From the NCBI RefSeq assembly GCF_000264905.1, contig NW_006763147.1, positions 192,843 through 253,908 of the forward strand: a stretch of 61,066 bases of DNA. Direction: 5' to 3'. The DNA is from Stereum hirsutum FP-91666 SS1 (lineage: Eukaryota; Basidiomycota; Agaricomycetes; Russulales; Stereaceae). How positions within the stretch are numbered: position 1 is the first letter of the stretch; every line of letters starts with the position of its first letter. The notes under the pieces are model-generated. The model saw nothing but the letters and a program-made list of their open reading frames with translations, had not been told where the DNA came from and searched no databases. This document shows, in pieces, positions 1 through 13,019 of the stretch. The translations under genes were made by a program, and so were the position numbers.

Positions 1-267
1 TTCGCCGGCGCACCCTGCGTGATGCGTGACGAACATATGGTCGAAAAACTACAGTACCTCCCTTGGGGATACATAGCATTCCTTTGATCTACGAAGTACG
101 CCACTCCGCCACTCTTTTCCCTAACCTTGACGGGAAGGACCTCACACTTCGATGCACAAAGTACCCCCGGAATCAAAAACAAATTCTAAGCTTAATCGTG
201 GAAAAAGCGCCACCGGTCAACGTACTCGATCCTGGAGAATACTGACATCTTGCACCACCAACACTCG

Positions 268-2764
268 CTATCTCCGTTTTACCGCAGAAACTGTCCTCGT
301 CCTCGTCCTAATCGTCTTTGCAGGTACGGAAGGCGGAGAGTCTTCCCCGTCATCAGAGTCTTCGTCCCTAGGGCGCCCCTTTCCCTTCGTCTTCCCAGTC
401 TCTCTGACTGCGTTCGAACTTGCGCTCGTTCTAATCCCAGGCCCCGAACCGCCTCCGGAGCCGCCGCCGGCGACATCTTGCCAATCCTTGAACTTCCTGC
501 GACATGCGTTACTTCCACTTTCGAGGTATTCTTCCCGAGTTACGCATTGGTTGGGAAAATGGGGATGCTGTACAAATGCGAGGGCCGAGTGGTATGCTTC
601 CAGCGCTGGTCTATGGAAAAATGGTGGACGAAGTAGTGAGCATAAGATGTATGACAGTCAGGCGATGACGCTGAGACTCGGACCACGTACTCGCTAGAAG
701 GGTATATCGTAACTTCACAGTCCACGGGAGCGAGTGAACGGAGTTCGTCGAGCCTAAAACGTGAATCGTCCATTGTCGCTGGTCTGAGCACGCAGTGTCC
801 TCAGGTACGGTACCATGCTAATTTAAAAGACGCACAGCCTCTGAGGGAACCCAGGAAACTTTGTGTTTCCACCGATGAGGCCAATGTTCGCCCAAAAGAG
901 GCCGTGAAGATCTGGCGGTAATAGAGCGATGGAGTCCGCCACGGTGGCAGAGATTCCGGATTGTGGTAGACCTAAATAAACGGGAACACGCATTTTCGTG
1001 AGACAGTGATCAGTGTAAGGCATAATGGCATCCGATTTCGCGCATCACACACAGCGTGTACGAATGGTGGCTGGGGATGAAAGAGTCCCCAGGCAAAGCG
1101 CTCAGACATGATGAACGATAAATCAGCTAGTACCAATGGGTAGGGAAGAATAAGAGTCGAGCGCTAATATGCTTTGCGGACGAACAACGGAAAGAGTGAT
1201 GACAGATTTCATTGAATGACTTTACCGATGTCGTCGGGGCGAAATAGGATCTCAGGCACCGAGAACCGTTCGCTTCCCATGCGTAGGACTTGTTCGCCCT
1301 CAGCGGGAATTACAGTTTCGTTCCTTACGTGCCCCCGTCTATTACTGCTGAAATCTGGGAGCACATATTCTTGGATAATAGTGTTCTTCTTCGAATTGGA
1401 CCTATCATTAGATTTAGAGACACATCCCAGGACCTACACAGATAAAATATCCCATCGCGTAGAAAGAGTGAAAGGTTTGGTGGCCCGGAAATGGTAGGAA
1501 AGATAGGGACGAGGCAGAGTCGATGCTGAAGAAAACGTACCGACAAGTCTCGAGGTCCACACCAAACTCTCGGGAGACATAACAGCATGTCTCCTTGACT
1601 TCGTTCATCACGTATGTCTCGTCCATCATGTTCCACTGCCTGAAAGAGACAAGTTCCTTTAGGTGATTTGTCAGAAGTTTTCCTCCGACATCAATTCTAC
1701 GAGGCCCATGCACGGGATTGAGAAGCATGATGATGGTTAGACAGTGAAAAAACGGAGCAAAAACTGGATGACGCATTCTTAAAAAGGGGGGTGGAAAGAA
1801 TAATTAATCGACGAGGGGACTAACCTCTTCACGGCATTCCATTGAATGGAATGATTGATGATAGGGATAACGTGTGTAAAGCTGAAACCGGAGTCAACGA
1901 TGAGCATGCACTCGGGTGAGTGCAGACCTGTCTTGGAGAACAGCTGTCCATGAGGTACGAGAGAAGCCGCTGTAGATCAAAGCAATCACCGACAGACATG
2001 AGCCCATAACAAGCGGGAAACAACATCGGTGCCATATATCAATGATTGGATGACAAGGACAGAAACAAGCAAGAAACTTGCGAGTGCATCGATGGTATGC
2101 CTGGAACTCGTACTCTTCGAAAACAAACTGGTCGTATACTTCTTGTATGCTAGGAAGGTTGAAGTACGGCTCTGTGATCAAAAGACTGCAATCCGGTGGG
2201 TCGACCTATAGGTAGGAGCATAAATCAACACTAAATATGACAGTCCGACCACAGTGTAAGGAAGAAGCCGCCTTACACGGAGGATTTCCTCGGAAAATAT
2301 ACCGTCCCAAATTGCTTTCTCAGCATCCCAGTCGACAATATATCCCTGTATATTTGTTTAGTGACGTCTTGCCAGGGTTTCAAAACCATAAAAGGATAGT
2401 CAAGATCCCATGCCCCATGCCACGTCGAGTGAAAGCGTCCGTGAGACAGAAATGTACCGTGAAGGCCGCGTACCTTTTCAAAAGGAAGACGGTAGTGAAG
2501 AGACGCATGGTCGGTGCATTGGTCTAATTCATGGCCAAAGTATGTCCGTTTGTCACCCTTAGAACGGACGATTGCGTTTGATACAATCCTTTCTTAGACA
2601 AACCACATGTACCAAGGGGGTAAAGGATGTGGCTCAGCGAGTTCATCAGGCAACAAGGGTTCGTCAAGATCTCACCTCAAGTTATTGCCTTGTGGGTATC
2701 CTGAGATACCGATCTTTATCGTTGAAGCTCCGTTATCCACGACAACAGTATTTCGTGGGGCCAT
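268..2764 (-). CDS. ARP6: Actin-related protein 6 (SWR1 complex subunit)
   Basis: This is a nuclear actin-fold protein. Known Arp6 proteins belong to the SWR1 remodeller, which exchanges H2A for H2A.Z. About eight exons, read on the minus strand, give the family order: [19 protein letters not shown] at the start, then [136 protein letters not shown] and [19 protein letters not shown]. The start is the ATG at 2764, directly before the phosphate-1 loop. One intron (1970-2081) needs a GC donor to keep frame. After the normal Arp6 end (about residue 400) there is an extra tail of roughly 65 residues: a Gly/Ser linker, an acidic DEDSDDGED patch and a basic end. The next gene, TANGO2, is divergent. 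The family call is firm, but the tail's exact extent depends on my splice choices. Confidence 0.93.
1970..2081 (-). other. GC-AG intron in ARP6
   Basis: On the minus strand the exon ending in codons for HRCT is followed by GCAAGT instead of GTAAGT, and the next exon begins after CTACAG. Only this junction gives the family sequence [11 protein letters not shown] in frame. The nearest GT donor, four bases further on, breaks the frame. Confidence 0.75.
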
Positions 2765-3566
2765 GGGTGATGTTCGGATGATAGAAGCCTCTACAGCAGA
2801 GTGGCCAATTTTGGATATAAAAATGAGCCAAGATTCTACGTATGTTGACCGCAGGTTGACCGTCTATGCCGAAAACAGAGTAAAAACATACTTGATCCAA
2901 GAATCTCTGCGTGGTCCCGGATGGTAAGGGCTATAGCGGGCTCAACAGTTGCTCAAGAGCGACTTGAAGTTGTTCATCTGAAGACACAATGTTCCGGCAT
3001 AAGCCGATCTAACACGTGAGGACACCGGTAATCCGGCTGCCGGCAAGCGCGAGCTTGCATCCGATGGCGTCATGTCTCGCTTGAAAGGCCATCTTGCAAT
3101 TGGCTATATCGTCGCTTTTGTTGCCCATATACCTTGACGAGCTCGAGAGACTGTTTATATAACCTGTAAGGATTCAGGTAAGTGTTTGATACAGCATACA
3201 TAGAGAAGGAAACCTCGCTTCTGATGATCGAATCCGGACTTACCTAAACTCAGCTCCGAAGAGATCATCCTTCCATTGCCCACTCAATTGACCTTACGGC
3301 TAGTCGCCATTCGGGTTGAGCCATATTATTGTGGTAGAGACATATTAGTAAGAAGTTTTCAGAAGTTGAATGTTAAAAACTATTCTGACCGAATAGCATC
3401 AACACCAGTAGACCACCACGTTCCAGTCGAACTATCCATAACTCTGCATACATCTAGCACTTGTAAGTCCACTAATGGAGCGCCTTGTGGCTATGATTTT
3501 CGTAGAAATGCTCACATCTGACTTATTATTATGATGATATGGCATACCCAGTCTCGTCAGCTCATA
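2765..3566. promoter_or_regulatory. Divergent intergenic region between ARP6 and TANGO2
   Basis: About 800 bp separate the two start codons, and the genes are transcribed away from each other. I see no open frame with family resemblance here, so the stretch presumably carries both promoters. No clear TATA box stands out near either start. Confidence 0.4.
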
Positions 3567-5220
3567 ATGTGTGTCGCCTTTTGGTCCCTCACCCACTCTG
3601 AATATGCGCTGTACGTTCGAGTCTTTGTTACCTCTACCATCTCTCAATCCTTAGTCTCAACATTTCCACTCACTTCTATAAACACATTACATTTCGTCTG
3701 TCACTCTATAGCATTCTTTGTACGAATCGCGACGAGTTTCTCGATCGGCCTACTGCACCGGCTCATTTCCACGCTTTCGGGAAAGGCGGTACGGATGGTG
3801 CGTCCAATCTTCCTTCTAACCGGGGTACACATGTGCCAGGGTAAACATATAGCTTTTTTTTTTATAGACAAATCAGGTGAAGGCAATGTGCTGTCCGGTC
3901 GCGATCTCCTAGCAGGAGGGACATGGCTTGGGATCACCCGCACAGGAAGGCTTGCGCTCCTGTAAGTCCTTCACCGGATCCAATCCACGTGTTTTGAATG
4001 CAATGCACAAAACACCGTAGCACTTTCAGGCCAAGTGATTCCCAACATACTGGGTATTTTGGGCTGCTTTGACCATAAGCTTAGGCTTATGAAGTCGGTT
4101 GGGACGACGCGTGTCGCGAAATTTCGCCGATGGAGCATGTATCACACAGTTTCGGCTGGATAAAGTGAGGCGAAATGAGCACTGTTATCAATGTGGCATG
4201 AGGTCGTTGAACCTGCGTTTGGTTCACTCGCGCTCTCAAGCGCTAGGTCCCACACCCTTATATCATGTCCTCTTTTCTCACAACGGGCGTCATTATTCAG
4301 GACAAATATTACGGAACCAATGTCCTCGTACAAATCGTCGAGAGGGCACTTGGTCACGTCCTTTCTCGCCCCAACATCATCCCAACATGTCCGGTCCCTA
4401 GCGGACGAGGTCGATGATCTCCTCTCGCAGAGGCTAGACACGCCTTACGCCGGGTTTAATATGCTCTTGCTGGCACCTCGTGGTACCGGCTTACCCGACA
4501 ATTGCTCCACGGCTGCATCGCCCCACAATTCACTCTCGTTCTCAGCCGAACTCATCACCAATCACGGTGGAGGTGGCCCCCTCGCACACCGGTCTCTTAC
4601 GGAGTCGGAAAGGCACTGTGGTGGTATGTCAAATGGTGTGGATGGTAGGGGAGCCTCAGAGTGGCCCAAGGTTGTCCGCGGAACGCAGTCGCTCCAGGAG
4701 ATACTAGAATCTCTACCTACCCGATCGATGGAAAACGATCCGTCCGCCGACCGTGAAGCTCAGACGCGTCGTGACGATCAGCTAGCTGAATCATTGTTTC
4801 AAATGCTAGAGTAAGCTCGTCATCCTTTTTCACTGAAGAAGGAGCTTCCTGATTATCTTCTTCACTTCCTCCAGATGGCGGTCTGATCCACCACCCGTTG
4901 ACCGTGGCACCCTTAGGAATACCATCCATATCGCACCACTTCCTATCGACCCGAAAGCCCCGATCAAGGGTCCAAACGTCACTGCAGCCACAACTGACGT
5001 CGGTTCTGCACATGAAGCCTCGACCAACACCACAGAAGGAGCGAAGGTCTCTGGCAGGCGATTCTACGGTACTCGTCTATCGACCGTGGTACTCGTTCGA
5101 CGAGACGGCCAGGCTCGTTTCCTTGAGCGGGACGTTTGGATGTTGGGCAAGGACGGTGATGTTGTTAGAGGCAACAAGAGTCTCCAGCGTGATTATACGT
5201 TCTCTCTACAATTGTCTTGA
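3567..5220 (+). CDS. TANGO2/NRDE family protein
   Basis: Five exons (3567-3610, 3712-3824, 3868-3961, 4301-4810, 4875-5220) encode 368 residues with consistent phases. The N-terminus MCVAFWSLTHSEYAL, followed after the first intron by ILCTNRDEFLDRPT, is the NRDE signature that names the family. Further landmarks are GRDLLAGGTWLGITRTGRLA, TNITEPMSSYKSSRGHLVTS, HCGGMSNGVDGRGASEWPKV and the C-terminal FYGTRLSTVVLVRRDG. The second-residue Cys of NRDE proteins is present. Family members (TANGO2, transport and Golgi organisation 2) are linked to Golgi and mitochondrial lipid or heme handling, but their biochemistry is unsettled. The third intron is 339 nt, several times longer than the others. Stop is TGA at 5218-5220. 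Confidence 0.92.
3962..4300 (+). other. Unusually long intron of the TANGO2 gene with two hairpins
   Basis: The intron runs from GTAAGT to TTCAG. It contains an inverted repeat with 7-base arms (CATAAGC, loop TTAG, GCTTATG; 4074-4091) and a perfect 12-base palindrome GCGAAATTTCGC (4116-4127). I see no obvious exon inside. Confidence 0.55.
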
Positions 5221-7260
5221 CTAAGTGTAACTGGTGGTGCCATTGATTGATTGTTGCGTGTCTTCTAATTCTATATGGCATTGTTATACGATCGAACTAA
5301 TGTGTACATCCTTCCGTTCAGTTGACGTATGAAAACTGAATCTTGTAACTCACAGCACACATCTCCATGTCCTCGCTGATAAAGGTTCTCTGCTCTCCCT
5401 CTACGCTCCAACCATCACAACGAAGCACACGAAAAACCAACCAAATACCAAATATCTATTGCGTGAATCATTCACTGCTATCGTCTCGCACTCGTGGATG
5501 CTGTATACGAGTGTCCGATTACGAGTAGAAGAAGTGTCTGCTGAGCACTGAAGTCTTAGTTATGCATCCTGCATCCTCTTCGGGAGCCCTGCCTTGGTTT
5601 TTTTGCCATGGCGCAAAACCTACACCACGATCCACGGGGATACAGAGTATCCATATCATCGGTACAGCACCCGTCTGGTCATCGGAAATTGAACCTTCCC
5701 ATTTCACGACAATCCAGGGTTTGCTGGGTTTGCTATGGGCGCCCCGAGGACTGGGCGAAGACCGACACGTACGGCAGCGGAGTAAACCAGACGTACATGG
5801 ATCCTGCGATCACCGGAAGATGTGAGTGGCCGTCTGTGAAGAGGTTCCCGATGAGAACTGGGTCCAAAAAGTGACGAAGAAGGAAATCCGGCCTCCACAT
5901 TCGTACATCTTCCTCTTAACTTGTTTCGTTAGAGCTGTGTGCCTGATTCAAACTTGGAACAAAGGACAGTTTGTAGCGAAGCGACTGCAAGGCTCTACTC
6001 TTTCCTCTCATGAGTATAGTAAGTTGATGGCAAAGTTAGAAAGAATGGAGGTAACATTCTCGTCGTGTCGAAGTATACAGGACTTCAAAGCAAGCAATTG
6101 TCTCCAGACCATCTGGCAGGTAAGAGGCTCCGCCGATCATGATATTTCACGATAGCAAAGGGGAGTGCGGAAAACGCCTGAATAGTCACTTACGGTCGAC
6201 TTAGGCCTTGCGCTAAAGGATCACAGACAGGTACTCTATTTAACATCGTAAGTGAATGGATCATGAAGACCAAGACTGAGGATTCACCCGGATACCCATC
6301 GATCAACCGGAGTGTCCCAATCTTTCCGGCGGCTGGTCTATGAGAACTTAGGTTGACCTGGATGCTTGCGGTGGACCGCTCACCGATACCTATGTGCGAA
6401 TTCTTGAAGGCCTTCATCAGCGCTAAGGAGATGACTGTGGTCGGTTGTATCGCTACAGCCTAGTATGTGTGCGCACATAAGGGTAAAGTACCCTCGGAGA
6501 CCTGTACTGGACGATACTACTGTATTCAGGTCGGACAGCCAGGCCTGCCAGAAGCCTTGCGATAGCCTCGTTGCTTGCTATAGTTTCCTAGTGTTAACCA
6601 CCATGTGTGCTATACAGCATGTCAACCTCCTTCAGAAAGAAGCACGGTGCAATAATAAACGAGACGCACGTCAATAGTGGCTCGAACATGAGTGAGCAAA
6701 TATAGGACAGTCACACTCCCGCGCCCTCTTTTTGAGGGTTCCGGTAGCGTCAAGATCAGAAGGTATCTGACATACGCTAGGCATATAAAACTCCATGGCG
6801 TTGGTACAGGATCGCGTTTAACCATCCGCAAATGGTCAAACGCAAGGTAGTGCAAAATCGAGGTCCATATATGACCGCGGACGATCGGGAAGAGCGCTTG
6901 GCAAGCGTATTCATACTGTATGATGCAAGTTCTACTGATCCCATGCGATCATCCAGCATTCTTCTAGACGAAGGCGGAGGGAGGTCAATCCATCTCACCG
7001 TCGCGGGATATTCTGGCTTCATGGCAGTCTAGTCTACCACCACATATTTGGCGTCAGATCGGCCAATAAGCTTCTCGATGAATTAAGGCCCCAAAAAGAG
7101 GAATTGTTGAGAAGACTGTGGAGAAGAGCAAGCATTTCGAGGCACGGCCGGGGAGCTTTGCATCGAAGAAGCTGAATTCTGGCATACACCCATCGCACGA
7201 CGGACTTCATACTATAAGTCTGTGTCATGGATTTGACTAGCGAGTAGTACTAGTGTAGAC
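5221..7260. other. No nameable gene; open frames on the minus strand
   Basis: Minus-strand reading gives a plausible protein stretch from about 5915 to 5733, containing FLDPVLIGNLFTDGHSHLPV and SMYVWFTPLPYVSVFAQSSG. After a one-base shift it seems to continue as KPWIVVKWEGSISDDQTG down to 5519. Another open stretch at about 6417-6190 contains GKIGTLRLIDGYPGESSVLV. I recognise no family. Open stretches of 50-60 codons occur by chance at this base composition, so this could be a decayed gene, a lineage-specific gene that I spliced wrongly, or non-coding DNA. Confidence 0.25.
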
Positions 7261-10200
7261 ACATCGTTACGCGAGCTCGAGAACGGGAAGTGCGGCTTGC
7301 CACGTCACAGACCCGAGTGCGTTGCCAATAGGTTACACCCCTAACCACCCACTGCATCAACCCTAAATAAGGACTACCAGGGAAACCCGATGTCGGAAAT
7401 ATGGAACAGCATATCATATGACAGCAGAGTATAGATAGCTACAATAGACCGTGCTCGAACCATCGCAGCTATCCATATGCCTACGGCTTGCATTCTGTCA
7501 CTATATTGTGCTCAAAATCGCCACCAGGACGTGAGCTTGGCACCATGAGCCAACGAGCCCGCAGCCATAGAGAAGAACAGATAACCTGGATAGCACTGGC
7601 ATAAGGAAGAGTCAGCGGCCACTTGGACCACGCGCACTGATTGTGTCGCTTGAGAGTCTGACAGTCTCAGAAATAGAAGGAAACACCCAAGGATCGCCTA
7701 AGAAGTGGATGATAACATTATCCTTTCGAAATCCTATGTGTCGTACACGGTCTCGAGATTGATTAACTGAATCTGAGCAGACCGTGGTCCATACCGGTCG
7801 CTTGGTTTCCAAATGACTTGCGAACCGAGTTGAACGCAGTGGAAAGTTTGTCAGATGATCATAGAAAAAATGGCGTAATATTCTCCCTACAACCTAGTTG
7901 AGCTTATATGAGTACTTTGTAACAACTCTTTGAGAGAAAGACCGACCAGGAAGTTGCATCCTACACAAATCCCACACCTAATTGTGAGTCTGGCTGAGTA
8001 TGATCAAAGTATGAGAATGTGGCACGGTAATTACCGGCTCCTTCCTTCAGCGCGTTTGTCAGCCGACCCGCCTCCCGACTCTTCCCGACAATGCCTTTCG
8101 TCTGTGAATTAGCTTCAGCGCCCGATTCCGTATCTCAAGGGAACGACTGTCTTCCCGTCCTTAGGTCTGACTGTGGGAGACTACGATTCCGAGTCTTGTG
8201 CCGGTGTTCATCATCATGTAAGTGCTTTCTCTGGATATTCGAACTTTTTGTATCAGGCACAGCCTTTGTTGACCTGCTAGTCTCTACCAGTCTCTCCCAG
8301 TCCTCAGTGCTCAACGCTATATTCAGTCACAGCCCATTTTGTCACCAGTGACGCCACGATGAGCACATATCTCTTCTAGGCCCAAGCACTATGTTTATAC
8401 CTGCGGGATTCGACAATACCCCCAAGCTCTGCGTAGCTGGCAGTGATAGTCTTATAACTAAATAGTGCGGGCGTCTCTGCATTGTGCCTGGTCCATCCAT
8501 TTCGGCGCCGTCTGTGCTTGGACTAACACAGAAGATTGTTCTATAAAGTTTTTGAACCGGTCAGCCTCGCGAAAGCTGGTTGTTATTTTGGTCGCTATGT
8601 ATCGCATCCCTTACGCGAGGTATCGGAAGTCCATCCATGCTCGGCTTTTCGTTTCGGAGTTCTAACACGAGTAGACTCGGCCTCTCTCCGCAATTTCTTC
8701 TCGCAGAGACGCTGAGAATTGGCATCTGGGGATACTGGTACTGCCATAGGTGCTTTCAGTGAACATCAGCAAAAGATGCGTCTAGACAGCACATTCCGCT
8801 TATATTTTTCCCAGTCCGATGAGGCAGGCTGGGACAGGAATGCTTCATTGCTGCCCACATACCTGTTTGCAGTGCTCAGATATCGGGGACACACGGGTTG
8901 ATCATCCGCATTCCTGGCCTAGCATGATTTTCTAGTATCCTCGTCTTTGATTGTGCTATCATCGACCATATCGCTCAGCTTAACTTCATACGCAGCTTGC
9001 ATTCTGGCAAGTTCGTGGGGAACATTCTAACTCCCGTGCGGTCGATATTACTTCTGTAACGCCTGAATGTGTTCTTTTTTTCCGATGCACCCCTACCGTG
9101 TGCATGGGGCAGAGGAATATCCTAATATCTCCCCAGAAAACTTATCGTTTGTCCTCTCTTGTCTATTCAGTCTTCCATTACCTTCCTCCCTCGGGTTCAC
9201 CACTTTCTTCCAGTCCATGGGCCTTGACAACGAGCGGCCTTCGGTCCCCACTTTATTGCATGGCCAAGCACGTATCACCGGAAGGCCAACCGTCCACCGA
9301 TCTTCCACGTAAGGTTGCTTCCATTGTTTCGGCCGATGCTGTGTTCGACTCCCGACCACGGCGCTCACATCGCGCTCAAGCTGATAACATCCCTACTCGC
9401 TCCTACGCATCTGGCCCCATCGCGGTTCCAAAATTCATGAATATGTATCACCGGAACTGCCACTACATCGTGTTGCCGAGCTGTCAAACTACAATTATGG
9501 ACATTGAATGTCATTTTGTGGTCTGTCTGAATAATCTCTTCGCGATTTCTTCTCCTTTATTCTCGCTCGTCGTATCCATCGGACAGAACTCAATCCAGTT
9601 CCCACTGGGGCTCACGCTCCTGGCTGACCGGCGCCGTTGGTCGCGTCGATGAGATAATAATAGAATAAATGTTTACTGGCTTGATACATGGAGATGGCCT
9701 TTGACCAGTCAATGAACTTCTAGCGGTCGCCATTCCCCTATTCCTTCTACTTTGACGTTTACCGTGTGGGCCACAGAAGGGTAACCATACTGTCCTTCTG
9801 CGCGAGGAAGTTGGTGACCAGTGGGAACGAAGCCTCGAGGCTCTGAGCCCACCTTTCGTCATGACACCCGCACCACGTTCAAAAGTGGCCATCCTTCTTG
9901 GTACTCAAAGAGTTCTCATGGAGCCTGCGTCATGTGCATCGAAGAGGAAATGAATCCTCCGCGAAGTTCCCCGTATCTTGCATATCTACAGGGCGTACTC
10001 TGATGGGTCTCGAAATGGAAATCGTGGAGCAGAACGGCTTTGCTAGTTTCCGTATGGACGCCTTCATTCTAGTTCATTTCTTTTGTTAATTTTCACACGG
10101 TTCCACTTCGATGCTCCCCTGTTCTGGTGCTCCGCTACATACGCCTCATGCAACTGACACCCTTTTTGGTGACACAGCTCGTAATACATCACATATATTA

Positions 10201-13019
10201 TGTGTTCATTGGCTCTGGGAGCATGGGATCTGAATGTGGCTGCTGTCTACCACCTTCGTACGGGTCGCCCTCATCGTCACACACCCATACGCACTATCCG
10301 CTATGGACTCCTATTCTGCACACGGTGGTACTCATCGCTCAGAGTGAAAAAGAGACCCGAAGTGCACCTGCGAGTGCCCCCAATCCCCTCGAAATGTGGT
10401 AAACGTCCTCCCTGCCTCATGGCCAAAACGGTACATGAATGTAACGTACGTCCTACACGTCTCTTCTCAGGCTGTCACCGTTCAAGCTCAAGTTTCGTTC
10501 TTTCTTCCTCTCATGGCTACACTCTTCTGATCCTACAGAATCCGAGAATTGTTTCCCTGACCTTCTCTTTCCCTCGTCGCGTTACGTATTTGCGATCCGC
10601 GTTCCAATGAACAACCTCTTTACAGTTGAGCTTCGAGCTTTGTTCCGGAATCGACCTCCTCGCCTGTGTGTTCTCATCATGATCAACTATGGCACTTTCA
10701 GGATGTCTATTATACATCTGCGAGTCTGAGAAACTTCGTCGGCCCTCGCCGGACTGATCTCTATTTCTGTAAGGTTAAAGTTTCGTGAGAAGAACACCGC
10801 GAGTTGACGCGGACCATGCTCACGGCTCAGTGCCCTGCAGCATAACCCTCTCCATCGCATTCTGACCTCTTTCATCCTCTTCTTCTCTTCGCACATTTAC
10901 TGTCCTGATTGCACGGCCTTCTTGGTTCTTGTGTCACTCCGTTTTCGTGTACTTGATGGCAGAACTCCGGACAGCTCAGAGCAGATTGATGCCAATGCTC
11001 AACTTATTAACTGATCCGATTGTGACACAGGCAGTTCTGGGCTCTGGTAGGAAGGACGTGTACTGTTTAAGGTTATCCGTATCTGGTATTTTGTCTCTTT
11101 CCTTCCCTTGCGGTCAAAATCTGTGCCTTACTTCCTTCATGTCCCAATTTATACAGCACAGCTTCAAAACGGAACCGGCGCATCACCTATCCCACCCTAT
11201 TATCAGCATTTCGCACCTCGATCCTGCAGCACGCTCTCTCAACGTTAGACGTCGAGCGGTGAATGATTACTGTTGAACAAGAATGTTCACGTTATTCTCC
11301 AGGTTGGATCGCCCATTCAGCTGAACTTGGACTCTCGTTTTCTGGTGCCGATTGACAACCCACGCCAACTGCACTGGGAGCAAAATTGCGAGATGCCGAG
11401 CGATGAGGATGTATCTTCCGATATGCACGGAGGGAGGAGACGAGACCGGTGAAGGCGGGGAAAAGCTCGACTAAGGCCGTGCTGATGTCTTTTCTTGGAT
11501 TACAATCTGTGACTTTACTTGGTTTGTGTCCCGATTGAGGACATGGACTCCAGTGTGATCACGATCACGAGGTCGCATATGGGAACATTCATTCCCATTT
11601 TGGATCGATGATTGGGCTTGGCCTAGGATTGTTTCTGCTCGACGAGATTTGCTGGGCGTTTGAGGAGCATGCTGGCCCTTGAACGACAGTCTTCTTTGTT
11701 GGGAGTTGATTCATTTGCATACAGAAGAAGCCAGAACGATGGTAAATCACCCATCATGATGGAACAATTCTGTTTTGTTTGACTGTTGGACAGATTCGAG
11801 CGCGACTCAGCTGTCTCACAAAGACAGTCATTAGAGCTCTAAAACGCGCTTACTTGTACGCTTTGTGATCATCATATGCTGTGGGATCAGCGCTTTGCCC
11901 TCAGTCGAAGGGCTATTGCTCGTGTGCTTGATGACTTGACTTCGCTCTGCTGTATGGTCTCTGGTCTTCCATCTCTGGTTTGTGATGCTATGGTCTGTGA
12001 CGAAGGTGATATATTGCTATCGATGTGAATATGATGCGTTCTGTCGGTCCAGAAGATGAGCTTTGAATGCTTGACTGAAACCTGATCATGACTGGCTGAT
12101 GAACGCTCTCGGACTTTACATGAACTGTCCGGGGCACTGATCTTCGACATATGACCTTGAGGATCGACCACTAACTGATCTTGGCGCTATCTGGCAATGT
12201 CGCTCCGAGGACAACAGGCATAATTTGCTCGCTCCTTCTTCTCCGTCCGTATGCCAGCTCGAATGCTCTTCCTCTTCCCTTCAGTTCAAGCGCCGACGCA
12301 CACCTCCATTTTTTGCTTGGTGCCACTCATCCCCATACGTTTACATGCGTTCCAGCGTCATATCTTGGAACTCGGTACATTGCTTCGCGTTCCTCGCCAG
12401 TCAATCTCACTCTCCTGTCGTGACCGTTCAGTCGAACACACCCTTGCTCACCATGTTGAACCGTGCATCTTTCGGCGCATTGTCTCCTCTTCCTCCGTTC
12501 CATTTGACTCGCTTGTGTCCTGCTTTCCGACACTCTGCGACTTCTTCCAAGTTCTCAGCTAATGGACTGCTCTTATTATACAGCATCGCACCCGTTCATT
12601 CGAAGATAACGACTTTTAATCAATCGCAATCGCATCTCACAAATATGTATACCTCTGTTGAAAACGGGCTCGCCCCACGCCGACAGTGTAAGTAATTATA
12701 ATATTGTCCGGGCTGCAGAAATCAGCGAAGAGCGTTCCATATCTCTAATATGTCACTCAGGGCGATCTCGTTCGGCAAGCCCAAACATACCGCGGCATAG
12801 TCCTCACAGTCTCCAGAATTCATTTGTATATGTGGTCCTGTGCCGAGGGAGGACCTGAGCGCTAAACAGATCTCCAGGACACAGATCTTACACGCCCTAC
12901 ACGCCCGGACCCACATACTACAAATGCGCATCCGAGAACGACTTGATGAAATGAACGAATCCTCACTACAAATCCGTGATCTGCGAATTTATAATAAACA
13001 GCAGCGCAGTGCCTCCTGA
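7261..13019 (+). other. No nameable gene; scattered plus-strand open frames
   Basis: Several open stretches are bordered by plausible splice sites, but I cannot join them into a known protein. Examples: 8113-8217, ending HHH before GTAAGT, with GLTVGDYDSESCAG; 8380-8460, with STMFIPAGFDNTPKLCVAGS; about 9740-9950, with TVLLREEVGDQWERSLEALS; about 10530-10720, with MNNLFTVELRALFRNRPPRL; about 11290-11455, with VGSPIQLNLDSRFLVPIDNP; and 12850-13019, a coiled-coil-like stretch with RIRERLDEMNESSLQIRDLR ending in TGA. Some frames contain stops. This may be one or more lineage-specific or decayed genes. Chance open frames are an equally fair reading. Confidence 0.22.

Noticed and set aside
152..697. 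A 181-codon plus-strand open frame at the left edge
   Set aside because: It lies antisense to the last ARP6 exons, which match a conserved actin-related protein.
9341..9360. A GTTCGACTCC string resembling a tRNA T arm
   Set aside because: The surrounding bases do not fold into a cloverleaf with a seven-base acceptor stem.
12225..12695. A 156-codon plus-strand open frame
   Set aside because: The DNA is pyrimidine-rich and more than one plus-strand frame stays open for 80-150 codons, which indicates low stop-codon density and not a gene.
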